NCBI GenBank assembly: GCA_014607495.2
Contig: CP053152.1
Span: 6,200,001 to 6,264,000 of the forward strand
From: Carposina sasakii
Taxonomy: Eukaryota; Arthropoda; Insecta; Lepidoptera; Carposinidae
Length of the DNA: 64,000 nucleotides
Direction: 5' to 3'
The position numbers and the translations under genes were made by a program. Under the pieces are notes generated by a model. That model saw nothing but the letters and a program-made list of their open reading frames with translations, ran no database searches and had not been told where the DNA came from. Position 1 is the stretch's first letter; the number at the start of each line of letters is the position of its first letter. This document shows, piece after piece, positions 11,628-22,089 of this stretch.

Positions 11628-12571
11628 CCCCCCATAGTCCTAAGTACATAGGTTTAAGTTAGTCGTAATGTAATAATAACTTTAATGTACCAAATTTGAA
11701 TAAATACATTACATTGATATTAGGTACTTATATTGTAAACATATTAGAAGTCAACGCCATCAGATCGTCGTAAAAAATAAATAACAATTACGTTGACGTC
11801 ATTTAGCCCGTCTGATATTAATATTATTTTAGATACTTACTTTAGATACTTATTTTAGATAGATTTAGCATATTATTATTATCTTTCCGTAATAAACTGA
11901 TCAAATTAAAATAACATTGCATTAAATTAGAGAGATTGCATTAAACTGCCTGGAATGAATAAGTTTTTATATTCAATATTTTATAGTATTTTGTTTAACG
12001 TCGTAAAACTTACCTTGTTCATTTCTTAATTATTGAAAAGTAGGTTAATATATTACTTCAGATTTTTTTAAATAGCTAGGCTACTATAAACTCAGAAGGC
12101 TTTTCTAAGACAATTTTTTTGAGAAAACGTAGATGAAAACGTCTTTGTCACTTATTGAAGTTATTTTTATACTTGTAGCGACCAATGCGTCGCGCGCGTT
12201 ACAAATGAATCCTGCGCAGCATACAGATGAGATCATTATCGACTAATGTTATACTATTTCTGGACATCGGCCCACACATTGTGGGGACATATATCACAGT
12301 CACAATGTACCGGATACTACTTGGTTTTTTTTACATCATATAATTACGTAACTACGTTCAATATATTACCTATAGGTACACCTATTTAATACTTAATCTT
12401 GACGACTGACCAACGGATCTATTCAGTCTAAACCGCTGATGATAGAGATCTGAATCATGAAGGGTGTTTGTTTAGGTAACGTATTGTATAGGTAACGTTG
12501 GCATCTGATAAATAAGGTTTTTTCTAAATCCTCCCAGGAAAGTAAAAAAACGGGTATCTATGCTAAGTTTA

Positions 12572-12599
12572 TGCGGACGAAGTCGTGGGCGTCCGCTAG
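12572..12599 (+). repeat. Helitron-like 3' end fragment
   Basis: GCGGACGAAGTCGTGGGCGT followed by CCGCTAG|T is the terminal sequence of the Helitron-like families above. Sequence further left is not clearly related, so only the tip is called. Confidence 0.5.
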
Positions 12600-13270
12600 T
12601 TTTATAGCGATAAAAAATTTGTTACATTCATTTGAATAAGTTCACTAGAAAACAACAACTGCATCTCCTTAAATTTATTAAGGAGTTTAGGTGCGTTCTC
12701 TCAGGCGATGAATTGCTTAATAGGCCATGGTCACAGATATTATTTATTTTTTAGCATAAATGTGGTTCTAGAATCTGATTCGAAAATTTGCTATACTGCA
12801 GTTCTGGCTACCTATATTTTGGGAACATAGCTCCTTGTATCTTCTTTTAAACATGAAACTAGGTAAGTAGATCCCAAAGTTCATTAAGCAAATCGTTACG
12901 TTGTATTTTACCTAGTGCTTCTGAATTACGTCAAGAGTTTCAGTGACTCATATCATTATGCCATTTTATATGCAAGGGTCGTGTCATCCAACATTTAAAA
13001 GTGTCTAATACTTATATACTAATAAAGAGATATTCTGTGAATTAAAATGATTCACTGTATTATCATTAGGTAAATCTTAATGTAGGTAAGTTGGTGTGTA
13101 AATATACTCGTACTGTGGTGTGACGAATGTAAACAGAATTACCTACCTTTATTATAGTAAAAAAATCTGACCCTGTTACTCATTTGAACCTAGCTAATTA
13201 ATGTTTCAGAAAATTTAGATTTAAGCTTTTGATGGTCATGATATTTTTTTATATCTATAGCTTATGTATT

Positions 13271-13326
13271 GTTCAATTTCACTATGGGTGCGCCCACCAC
13301 CGGGCACCCATAGTGAATGTTTGAAC
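13271..13326. other. 14-bp perfect hairpin enclosing a GCCCACCACCGG loop
   Basis: TTCACTATGGGTGC (13278-13291) and its exact complement (13304-13317) flank a 12-nt loop. An outer GTTCAA/TTGAAC pair extends the stem. The loop motif CCCACCACCGGGC also occurs near 19029, and CCCATCACCGGGCCC near 48960, so this belongs to a dispersed repeat. It sits at the truncated end of the RTE-type LINE. Confidence 0.65.
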
Positions 13327-13408
13327 TTCCGAATTGTAACGCCTAATACAATTTCATTTATTGTTCAATTTGGAAAGAAAATACTAGGTAGGTTTTGTGT
13401 TCATCCTA

Positions 13409-14106
13409 TTATTTCTTGGTGTTGGTTTTTTGCGGAGTTGTCATCAGTTCCGCTCTAATCATTCGATGATTGGTGTTGAAGTTAATATTGCTTATGACTT
13501 TCATGTTTGAGAAGCATCTGCTTTTACTAGTCATTATAAAATATATTTCGTTTATAGTTTTCCCGTCTGGTAATATCCAGGTCCACATCTTATTTTCTTT
13601 CTTCTTATACATTGTGTTCAAGATGTTCATGCCATTCTCCTGTGCGAAGTTTACAAGCTTCTCTCCGTTTCTGCTACTGGTCTTATTTCTATATAAAAAT
13701 GGTACCAGGACTGTATCTTCTTCTGCTAGTCGTTCTCTTGGCCATTGAAATCTCTAGATAAAATGCGTCTATTGTTTCTGTATCGGATTGTTCCGTAGGC
13801 GAGTATACTTATAGGATTGACCAAAAATCATTGTGCTCCGGTAGTTTCAGATTCATCACTGCTATGCGCTCTGATATTCCTATAAAGGTCTCCACATACT
13901 TTATGAGGTATTTTTTGACAATAAAGCCAACCCCATGGTAACCAGGGGTCTTTCCTATATGGTAAAAAAGGAAGTCGGGATTGGAAATAATTCTTTCCCC
14001 CATTCTCCTTACTTTGCTCAGGCCGATGATGTCCCATTTTATCTTCTTTAACGCATATGTGAGTTCTTTGAGGTTTTCGTAATTTTTCAGTGAAAGTACA
14101 TTGACA
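13409..14106 (-). pseudogene. APE-like endonuclease of the RTE-type LINE (broken)
   Basis: Sense reading from 14106: LSLKNYENLKELTYALKKIK then WDIIGLSKVRR, DFLFYHIGKTPGYHGVGFIV and GISERIAVMNLKLPEH (to 13809), then disrupted sequence, then NGMNILNTMYKKKEN, KMWTWILPDGKTINEI and finally TNHRMIRA. These are successive landmarks of the RTE endonuclease. Two defects stand out. The catalytic glutamate of the usual GLSEVRR is lysine here (GLSKVRR). The middle section that should carry GDFNA is shortened or scrambled (13640-13800). It cannot be a working nuclease. Confidence 0.75.
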
Positions 14107-14585
14107 GCAACAATAAATTTAAAAAAAAATTCTTGTGACTATTTTTTCGATTTGTTTCCTGTGTTGTTGGAGGGTTGTGGTCTCTATCCCCCACGAGGAC
14201 CAGTCGGTTTGGGGAAGATTGTGTTATTTCTTTTGTTTGTTTTTTGTCATTTTGATGGATTGTCCGTTTTCCGGTTGTTAATTGCTATTGGTTATTATGT
14301 GTTAGGATGTCAGTGAGAGAGTTGATTCGGGTCGAAAGCATTTGTCCTGTTTATTTTGCTAGAGCTTATCGTTTGTTGCTTTTTAGGTTTGGTGGTTGAT
14401 GTTGACTGTGGTGAAATATATAGTTCTCTTTTCCTTTTTTCTATATTTGGACCCTTGACAACTAGTTTATCATATTTCAAAAAGGCAATATTTACCTTTT
14501 TCCTCTCCTCTATTAGTTGTGGTAGCAAAGCCTTTCTCTTCTCTTTAACTTCCTTAGAATAGTCTTTCGATATATATATTCCTTT

Positions 14586-15129
14586 TTAACTCTTTTTGTT
14601 CTTCATTACTTGGTCTTTTTTCCACCCGTTTGAAAATGAGAATAGCACAGGTTTATGTTTGTTCTCGACTTTACCTTTTCCCAGACGGTATAATCTGTTC
14701 ACTTCGTTTTCTTCCACAGATAGATCTAAATCTCTTTTAAAGATCTCTTTAACTGTTTGAAATAGCTCCAATATCGATTTTTCGCTTTCTTCTAATCCAT
14801 GAATAACTATGTTGTTACTTTTCTTTTCTTTTTTTAGAAATTCGATTTCATTCTTCATGTTACAAATTTTTTGTTTTAGTTTTTCATCATCTATGAATAA
14901 CTATGTTGTTATTTTTCTTTTCTTTTTTTAGATATACGATCTCATTCTCCATGATACAATTTTTTTGTTTTAGTTTTTCATTTTCTTCTATCATAGGACT
15001 GATCATAGGAGTCAGTTTTTCATCTATCCGATCCATTATATTTTTCGTGAGAGATTCTTTTAGTTCGCTTGTCTGTTTTTGCATTTCTATCTTCATTTTG
15101 TCGAATAATAGTTGGAATTGCTCTTCCAT
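14586..15129 (-). pseudogene. Coiled-coil ORF1 of the RTE-type LINE (broken)
   Basis: ORF1 proteins of this kind bind element RNA. The sense reading starts MEEQFQLLFDKMKIEMQKQ at 15129 and continues as a heptad-rich, Lys/Glu-rich coiled coil up to KKEKKNNNIVIH. There it collides with a second, diverged copy of the same segment (KKEKKSNNIVIHGLEESE), which continues through VKEIFKRDLDLSVEENEV and RLYRLGKGK to 14586. NNIVIHGLEE is the usual opening of the L1-ORF1-like domain. The frame break between the copies is explained by the 94-nt tandem duplication (94 is not a multiple of three). A further piece continues at 14310-14528. Confidence 0.7.
14801..14982. repeat. 94-bp tandem duplication inside LINE ORF1
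   Basis: GAATAACTATGTTGTTA begins at 14801 and again at 14895, and the two copies stay alignable to TTTTGTTTTAGTTTTTCAT. They differ at several positions, so the duplication is not recent. Confidence 0.75.
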
Positions 15130-15224
15130 GTTGTTGAATAAATTTGTGTAGAACGGAACGTAAATGCCAATTAGTAGAAAAAAATATTTGTGATGGCAAC
15201 ACTATTGTTTGTTATGACAGCTGC

Positions 15225-15395
15225 CTCTTCATGGGCTCATGTAAGTTGTTTCTGCAATTCTTTTTGATCTACACTAAACTTACACCCGTTCTTGAGGATT
15301 TTCCCGACGTTTCCATTCATCATCATCATTATCATCCCTCATAGGCTGTATAGGCTTAGTTCCCCTTGCCTTTCCTTCGGGATAAACTAAACAAA
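15225..15395 (-). repeat. Dispersed repeat, inverted partner of 32490-32645
   Basis: GCTCATGTAAGTTG, GAGGATTTTCCCGACGTTTC, an ATCATCATCATT run and TTCCCCTTGCCTTTCCTTCG occur here. The same blocks appear in reverse order and complement at 32490-32645. Confidence 0.6.
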
Positions 15396-16650
15396 CAAAA
15401 AATATATGACAGCTGTCAAGTTGGCGTTAGTAATAAACGCTGAGCTGATATGAGTGGGCAATTGAATAAAACACTAAAGTACACTATTCCAACCTCAATT
15501 CCGGCTATGATTATGTGCTCCGGTTTTGATGGGTTTCTCGTAGAAATATCCAAGGGTCATATCTTCTAAGTCTTCCTATCTTGTTTTGCTGATGTTTGCA
15601 GTGTTATGATTTCCAAAGTGTAAGTTTTAACTATTTTTAATAACTGTTTTATTCACTGCAAACAACAGAGACTTGTTAACATCTCGAATCCATGCTGTAT
15701 GTACATGACTGTAATTTTATTAATGAGACTTATTATACGTGTGTTTACCTGAATACACAATTGACTCATCCTATACATAAACAAATTGTGTAAATCTATG
15801 TACTTCGGTAGTTTAGTTAATGTGTTATTCAGTACAGATTTCATTTACGTAACAAATATTTAGCCTTGCCTAGTGCGTAGTTTTATAGAAAGCAGGTATT
15901 TACAATAGGTTTAAACAAAACATTTTTTTTTGCGATTATACTGATTATATCTACGTTCATACATTTTAATTATTGCACTTTAAGAAAAGGAGGATAAAGT
16001 GTAATATCCTTTGACAATATGTGTGCGATATACGTAAATCGCTACATAACTTCAAATAAGTCGCAACGCACTCTAAAGTTATTAGGTATTTTTATGTTTG
16101 TGACACTTATGACGTCAATAAACTAGATTTAAAAATGATCTATGGCTATTAAAACGTTATTTTTAAGTTAACAGATGCCTATTTATAGCGCTGTGCCTTA
16201 GTGGGTGTGTACGTCAACTATTATAACGTGTCTTAATGTACGCAGGTACCTACTACGTCTTTGAATACATACAGCATTTATGACTAAAATCAAAATCTAT
16301 CTTTTTCTTTTTAGCCACATATGTACATATCGATATAAACACGCCCATAAATCCCATAATCCTCAAAGAGGCTGGACAAAAGTATGCAAATTACTCAACC
16401 ACCTTTCAGCAGTTAGGACGCGTTCTTACTATGTCGTTACGGTTAATTTAACTTTGGATGCTTCGACGACTATATGTATAGGTATCGTGCCAAGCTGTTC
16501 CTTTTACCTATAACTATTGTTTGTTGTATATTTTTTTACAGTACCTTAGTCTCCTCTTTCTACGTAGTATCGAGGGATTTGGTATCTACCTATATCTATG
16601 ACACTGTCATGTCATGACAATCTGTCGTAGACGACACATCCATTAAAATA

Positions 16651-16970
16651 TACAGAATGTTTTTTGGTCGTAAACGTTCTCGAATACTACGGAATCTCTC
16701 CATCATCACGATCATTTTTCTCGATGGAAGCATACCTGGGAAGTGACTGGTTCCCAAGATATTAGGGTCCAAAGTTAAGTAAATAGACTGCGTTTTTTTT
16801 TCATAAATGCACATATACCTAAATCTGGCTATAAGAAAACTAATACAAACACCAGATACAATAAATTTCGCCCGATCAGGTAATTTACATTTTTTTTTCA
16901 AATTTTATTTGATGTATACCTATAGAGTAAGTACCCTTCATATAGGGTGTCAACGAAAAAACACTCTGTA
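16651..16970 (-). mobile_element. Family A element, copy 3
   Basis: Reverse orientation. It starts TACAGAATGTTTTTTGG, runs through the complements of the shared landmarks (CATCACGATCATTTTTCTC, TATTAGGGTCCAAAGTT) and ends AACACTCTGTA. It is more diverged than copies 1 and 2. Confidence 0.7.
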
Positions 16971-17744
16971 ATATAAGCCACAACACTGAACAACTGTACG
17001 ATTGTTACGTTATTGGGAACGCGCACTTAGTCTAGTTTATACACGTAACCTAGACTGTATAGTCTTCTTTTGGGTACGAACAATGGGTATCTACAACAGT
17101 CCAGCGACTGGCATCGAAGTCATTGGGAAAAGTTTAAGAGTAATTCGAAATAGATTTTACAAGTTGGTAAAGCCAGTGCCTTATATCAGAGAATACTTAT
17201 ATAACCTTTAAAAATTTCCCACGAAGTTTAGTGTGAATTTGATTGCTCACTCATACAGATTGTCGGAGAAAGTTCAGCGAGCCATACCGGGGCTGCCATT
17301 GACGTCACACCAAATGCAGAGTTTCACAACTGCTGCCGACTCTACAAATTATGAACCTTTTCACAATAACTTAAAGTTTATTTATTATAATATTATGTAA
17401 CACAATAATTTATTGATAATTAGTCACATAATAAATGTTGCGATAATATCTCTTCGGCATTATAAGGAGAGAAATGCAGTTTTTATCAAGATTTATTAGT
17501 CTTTATTGTTGGGAACGATTATTTACCTATGTAATTTGTCATAGGTAATCGTTACATAAATATTTCATTATTTGAATTGATTTACTTATCTATAGATTTT
17601 TTAGGTTGGAGTATATTATTACGGCTAAAAAAGATCCCACTCGAAGGACTAAGAAAAAGTTTGCAGTTTCTGCTTACCAACAATTAAATTTAAATATAAT
17701 GTAAGTATATTTGTTTGGACAAAATTTGTATCCAATAATAATAA

Positions 17745-17862
17745 AAAACCACCGGACATCTAAGTGCTTGTTTTCATCTTTTCAGTTTTTTTATTATTAC
17801 ATAGTTTGGTTCTTTTTTTACGCAGTCGGGTTTTTGGATTTTTTAAATCATGTTTTTTTATA
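17745..17862 (+). repeat. Single arm of the family D foldback
   Basis: ACCACCGGACATCTAAGTGC, then CTTTTCAGTTTTTT, ACATAGTTTGGTTC and ACGCAGTCGGGTTTTTGG match the right arm at 54175-54290. No mirrored arm is present nearby, so this is half of an element. Confidence 0.65.
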
Positions 17863-19499
17863 CTTTTTAGTTAATAGCCTTCTAGAAACATGCTCGAAAA
17901 GCTCGGCAGCAAGAAGTTTTCGTCTTTCTGCTGTCTAAAACTCCTATGCGAGAGTGCTTGTTACGCAACTTTAAATCGATATAGATCCTAAATGGTCAGT
18001 GGTATCGAAAAATGTTGAGCGAAAACTGATAATAATTTTTAAATACCTATTCAACGATACCCCACTTGATATAGTTCGTTGACTTTAATTTTTTTCATTT
18101 TCATTTTCACAATATGGCGTCGAGGCCATATTGGATTTTCACTTACGTCATGTCTTTAGTGACACTCGCCGGACTAAGAGGAATCGATTGGCGTATGAAT
18201 AATAAAAATCGGCTCAGGCGTTTGGTCTGTATAGTGCTTAAAAGGAACATACAAACGTACATACATACATAGGCTGTTAAACACATTACCACTCCTTTGC
18301 CTCGCGCAGTTGGGTAAAAAGGATAAAGTAATGCGTAAACGAATGCACTAAACGGAATAAAGTAATGACTTCCTTCTTGGCAATAGCTTGCGGTAACGTA
18401 ACATATTTTACTAGAAAATGCGTAATACATCCTACTTATTATAATGTTTTATAGTATCTATTTAAAACTGGGGCGTGCAGATAATTATTTTTATTACATA
18501 TAATATATTATACTTACGTCTCGCCAAACTAAAATGTTTAATTACGTCTAAAAGCTGTAACAATTTAAATTTATTTAAAATTATGTAGGTAGGTATGCTT
18601 TTTATGAGGTCTTCGAAGTCCTAAGTCGATGTAGGTGAGGTACAGATAAAATGATACGAGTATACCCTCCCGTTTTTTCACCATAAAAAAGCTTTAGAAA
18701 CAAAATTTACGTAACACTATTTTTTTTGGTAAATCAACTATAAACTCAACTAGTGTCGTAAGACTTAACTCTTTTAGAAAAATATATATCTTCTTTTAAC
18801 ATAAGATCACCGAAAATTCATTTTGACCATACCTATACATACGGACAAAATGACATACTAAATAAAGTGTAATAAAATTATATACATAATTCACACACAA
18901 AATTCTTCATTTTCTTCGGTAGATCAGCACGCCGACCTTCTCCGAGTTTCGATCGGGAGTACAAATCGTTAAATATTGAATTGTATCAGGCGTCACTATT
19001 CGGAAGTTCAAATCTCTATTGAGGGATCGCCCACCACCGGGCCCTATACCCTATACAAATCGTTGCAATAGATGGATTTAAAGTTTCCCTTTTCAGAATC
19101 TCTATCAAAGAGGACCTTGGATGTTTGCCTTTTTCTTTCACGCGAGGGTTTCTCCATCTTTATATGGTCAACAATAAACTGACTTGACGTACTTACCTAT
19201 ATATGTCATTTTGTCCATATCAAGGGTATGTAATTTTGTCCACCAATAAGATTGAATATTTTTAACTTCGTATTTTCCAATAAGAATAAAAAGATTCAAA
19301 ACTAAAATGTCATTCACTTGTAACATTCTAAAGCAAATACAAGCAACAAAAAGCGAAGATTTAAATAAAAACTTTCCAAAAACATAAGTTTTAGAGCTTA
19401 AAACAACCTTGAAGGCGGTGAAAACAAACATTATGTTGTGCCGAATCGACGCGCACCCGAATTGGTCTAGTATTTCCTAAGGTTGGTAATGGCGACACA

Positions 19500-19768
19500 A
19501 ATATTTTACCATTATTTTTTACTTTTTACATATTTTTTAATTTTGTTATTTAATAATTAGTTTTACATTTATATTTTGCTTAGTAGACATGCATGACGTC
19601 ACTATCGGTTCCAAAGGAAGACCAGCGCTGGTTGGTTACAGCCAGCAGTAAGCGGAGGTGGGACCGAGTTTGTGACAGAATATTTCCTCTAATGTAAATG
19701 TTTTATTTTATTCTTTGTTATGTTTCTGTCTCAAATAAAGCTTTCATTCATTCATTCATTCATTCAAA
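19500..19768 (+). repeat. Probable retroelement 3' end with AATAAA and ATTC microsatellite
   Basis: A weakly coding stretch (GACCAGCGCTGGTTGGTTAC) is followed by CAAATAAAGCTTT and then about five ATTC units (19745-19766). A polyadenylation-type signal immediately before a simple repeat is a common non-LTR or retroposed 3' end. Confidence 0.45.
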
Positions 19769-20335
19769 TAGGTACTGCGATTGACTGGTTTTTAATGCTC
19801 TAAACCGCGCCAATTTTAAAATAATCCCACTATGTCATTTTGTCCGTACTTCCCTTACAGTATTTGAAACAATCCTGGCCTGAAAAAGTCGGCCCTAAAT
19901 TAGTTTAAATGGAAAATAGTTTTTATTGCAAAACAAAATTAATGTTGACCTCTGGAATATTTTCTGTTGACATGATGTTTTAAATATGAATCTCATCTGT
20001 TTGAACTATGACAAACAAACCTAAAAAATGATAACGAAGGTTGTGTTTACAAAATACATGACGGTTTTATAAAAGAAGATTTATTACTATAATAATAATG
20101 TTTACCCAGATCCCTTCCTTCTTGGCTCTGTCAGATTATAAATTAATTGTGTAATGTAATGTAAGATAGTGTCCGCGCCGATCTGTAATGTGAAGAAGAT
20201 AGTCATGGTTAACGCATGCTGTAGTTTTTTCTGTAAAAAATAATATTTAGCCTATTAACATGGTGAACACTAGGAGGTCGACCGTGACTTCTTCCGGGAG
20301 AATTTCAGTCATTCGGACAAAGGATTTTATATACA

Positions 20336-20615
20336 TACAGGGTGTTTGTGACAGCCAGGCAAATACTGAAATGCTGAACAAATACCGTTCTGTTGAGTTA
20401 TACGACAGTGTTATTACTCGCAGGAAATGTAAAAAAAAATTTCTGATTTGATCAACCCTATGGAGAGTCAGTCATCCAAAAAACAGAAATTTGCTCTCCG
20501 CGCCAATTGTACAGGATCGGATACAATTGCGATCTGATAATCTGTACATTTCCTGAGTAATAACTGTCGTAATCAACAGAACGGTAAATAGTATTTGTCT
20601 GGCTGTCATCCTGTA
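20336..20615. mobile_element. Family B element, copy 2 (short palindromic derivative)
   Basis: It has the same ends as copy 1 (TACAGGGTGTTTGTGACAGC on the left). Both halves are near mirror images, including TTGAGTTATACGACAGTGTT-like sequence on each side, so it is a 280-bp foldback deletion derivative. It is followed almost directly by another MITE and then a family A copy. Confidence 0.75.
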
Positions 20616-20617
20616 TA

Positions 20618-20834
20618 TAAGGTCTATTTAAAATACGTGATTTTCTTTTGACACGAAACTACGTAGGTAACAAGAAACAACTTTCACTATGGGACTAACT
20701 CCGAAATATTGAAAAAAAAAAATCTGCTGTTCCATACAATTCACTGCAGTAATTATTCGAGATTGTATGGAACAGCTGATTTTTTATACCTAGTTTCGTG
20801 TCAAAAGATAATCAGTAATTTTGGATAGACCTTA
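20618..20834. mobile_element. Foldback MITE between family B and family A copies
   Basis: The ends TAAGGTCTAT and ATAGACCTTA are followed inwards by TCTTTTGACACGAAACTA on both arms. The two arms then converge on ATTCACTGCAGTAATTATTCG. Length is about 217 bp. It is flanked by TATA on both sides, consistent with a TA target. Non-coding. Confidence 0.7.
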
Positions 20835-20836
20835 TA

Positions 20837-21137
20837 TACAGGGCTGGGAAGTGTCTGGTTCAAAAGATATTAGGGTCCAAAGTTGAGTAAATAGACTGCG
20901 TTTTGTGCATAAATGCACATAGACGCGCGTAGCAAGATGTTATCGAGAAATAATTAATATATGTCTATAAAAAAAACTAACATAAACACTGGACACTATA
21001 AATTTCGCCCGATCAAGTAATTAAAATAAATAAAAAAATACATCGTTTCCCAGCATTTTTGTTGGCATAAACTTACTTTATTTGATGTATAGAGTACGTA
21101 CCCTTCGTTAAGGGTGGCAACGAAAAAACATCCTGTA
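20837..21137 (-). mobile_element. Family A element, copy 4 (internal deletion)
   Basis: Reverse orientation. After TACAGGG it jumps to CTGGGAAGTGTCTGG, so about 80 bp near one end (the CCATGGAG block) is missing. The other end, CGAAAAAACATCCTGTA, is complete. Confidence 0.7.
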
Positions 21138-21924
21138 TAGATAACTTTTTAAAGCGTGCTCTTTGTAACTTGAAAAATTTATCAAACCTCGGACCGGTTG
21201 ACCTATAGGTAATATATCTCGCCCCAGGATCTTTGCTCTTGCCCATCGTGATGGGTTACAAGAATATGAAGTACTAAGGTAGGTAGGTACCTACATATAT
21301 AACTACCTTTTCCAATTTTAGTAACAAACACAGGGACACATTTGACATTATTTTGATGACCGTCTGTATACAAATTAAAGTGATTCCGATATAATATTCT
21401 CACTTAATGTAAGTGATTAATGTAATATAAATAATTAGGTACCTACTATATATATACTATACTACTATAAGCGGACAATATTAGCTACGGTATGAGAAGA
21501 TCTATCCGACGCCGATAAAATACATTTAATAATAACTAAAACCTTTAATTCCAATCTTTTGAAAGAGTAAAATGTAGTAACTTTTCATTTTATCGTTGTG
21601 CCTGTCTTACTCCCTTTGTTTTAAGATTCATTAAATTCACTGTATTATTGACATTAGAATTGCGCACGCGCACCGAATGCTGTTTACGTTACGTGCTCAA
21701 AGGAAGCATGTGAATGAACTGCATAGTTCTAGAATGTCGCTCACTGGTAGGATGTGGCACTGGAAAGTTAGAAACTTCTACTAACGGTATGTTTATGACG
21801 TAAATACATGTGGTAAATTATTTTTACCTACTTATAACTTGGTCCGCGTAAACTATAAGGATACCCACTTGACATGTTAATCTGAGGTATATAAAAGCTG
21901 AGGTATTTAACATTATTTATTCAC

Positions 21925-22081
21925 GTCTATGTGCATTTATGCAAAAAAACGCAGTCTATTTACTCTACTTCTGACCCTAACATCTTGGTACTACTCAGGT
22001 ATGCTTTCATGGAGAAAAATGATCGTGACGATGGGGAGATTCCGTAGTACTTATTCGGGAACGTTGACAACAAAAAAAAAA
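21925..22081 (+). repeat. Family A fragment, copy 5
   Basis: Only the right half is present, from GTCTATGTGCATTTATGC to GGGAACGTTGACAACAAAAA. It has no terminal CCTGTA. Confidence 0.65.
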
Positions 22082-22089
22082 CGGCTGTG

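Larger units (their letters stand above)
9965..13260. other. No gene recognised apart from hairpins and a Helitron tip
   Basis: AT-rich DNA. A 9-bp palindrome TCACGTGGA/TCCACGTGA sits at 10004-10023 and a small CTCCTTAA hairpin near 12667. No coding sequence supported. Confidence 0.45.
13400..15145 (-). mobile_element. RTE-type LINE fragment: ORF1 plus endonuclease, 3' part missing
   Basis: Minus-strand remnant holding a coiled-coil ORF1 followed by the endonuclease of an RTE-like element. No polymerase domain follows: the element stops near 13400, shortly before a hairpin (13271-13326). Losing the 3' part and keeping the 5' part is the reverse of ordinary LINE truncation and points to a deletion or later rearrangement. 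Internal damage includes a 94-bp tandem duplication and several frame changes. Base use is very T-rich on the plus strand, that is, A-rich in the sense direction. Confidence 0.8.
15400..20330. other. Mostly non-coding between listed repeats
   Basis: Apart from the family A and D copies and the 3' end at 19500-19768, nothing is recognised. GGACAAAATGACATA-like motifs occur at about 18843 and, in complement, at about 19206 and 19833. Confidence 0.4.
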
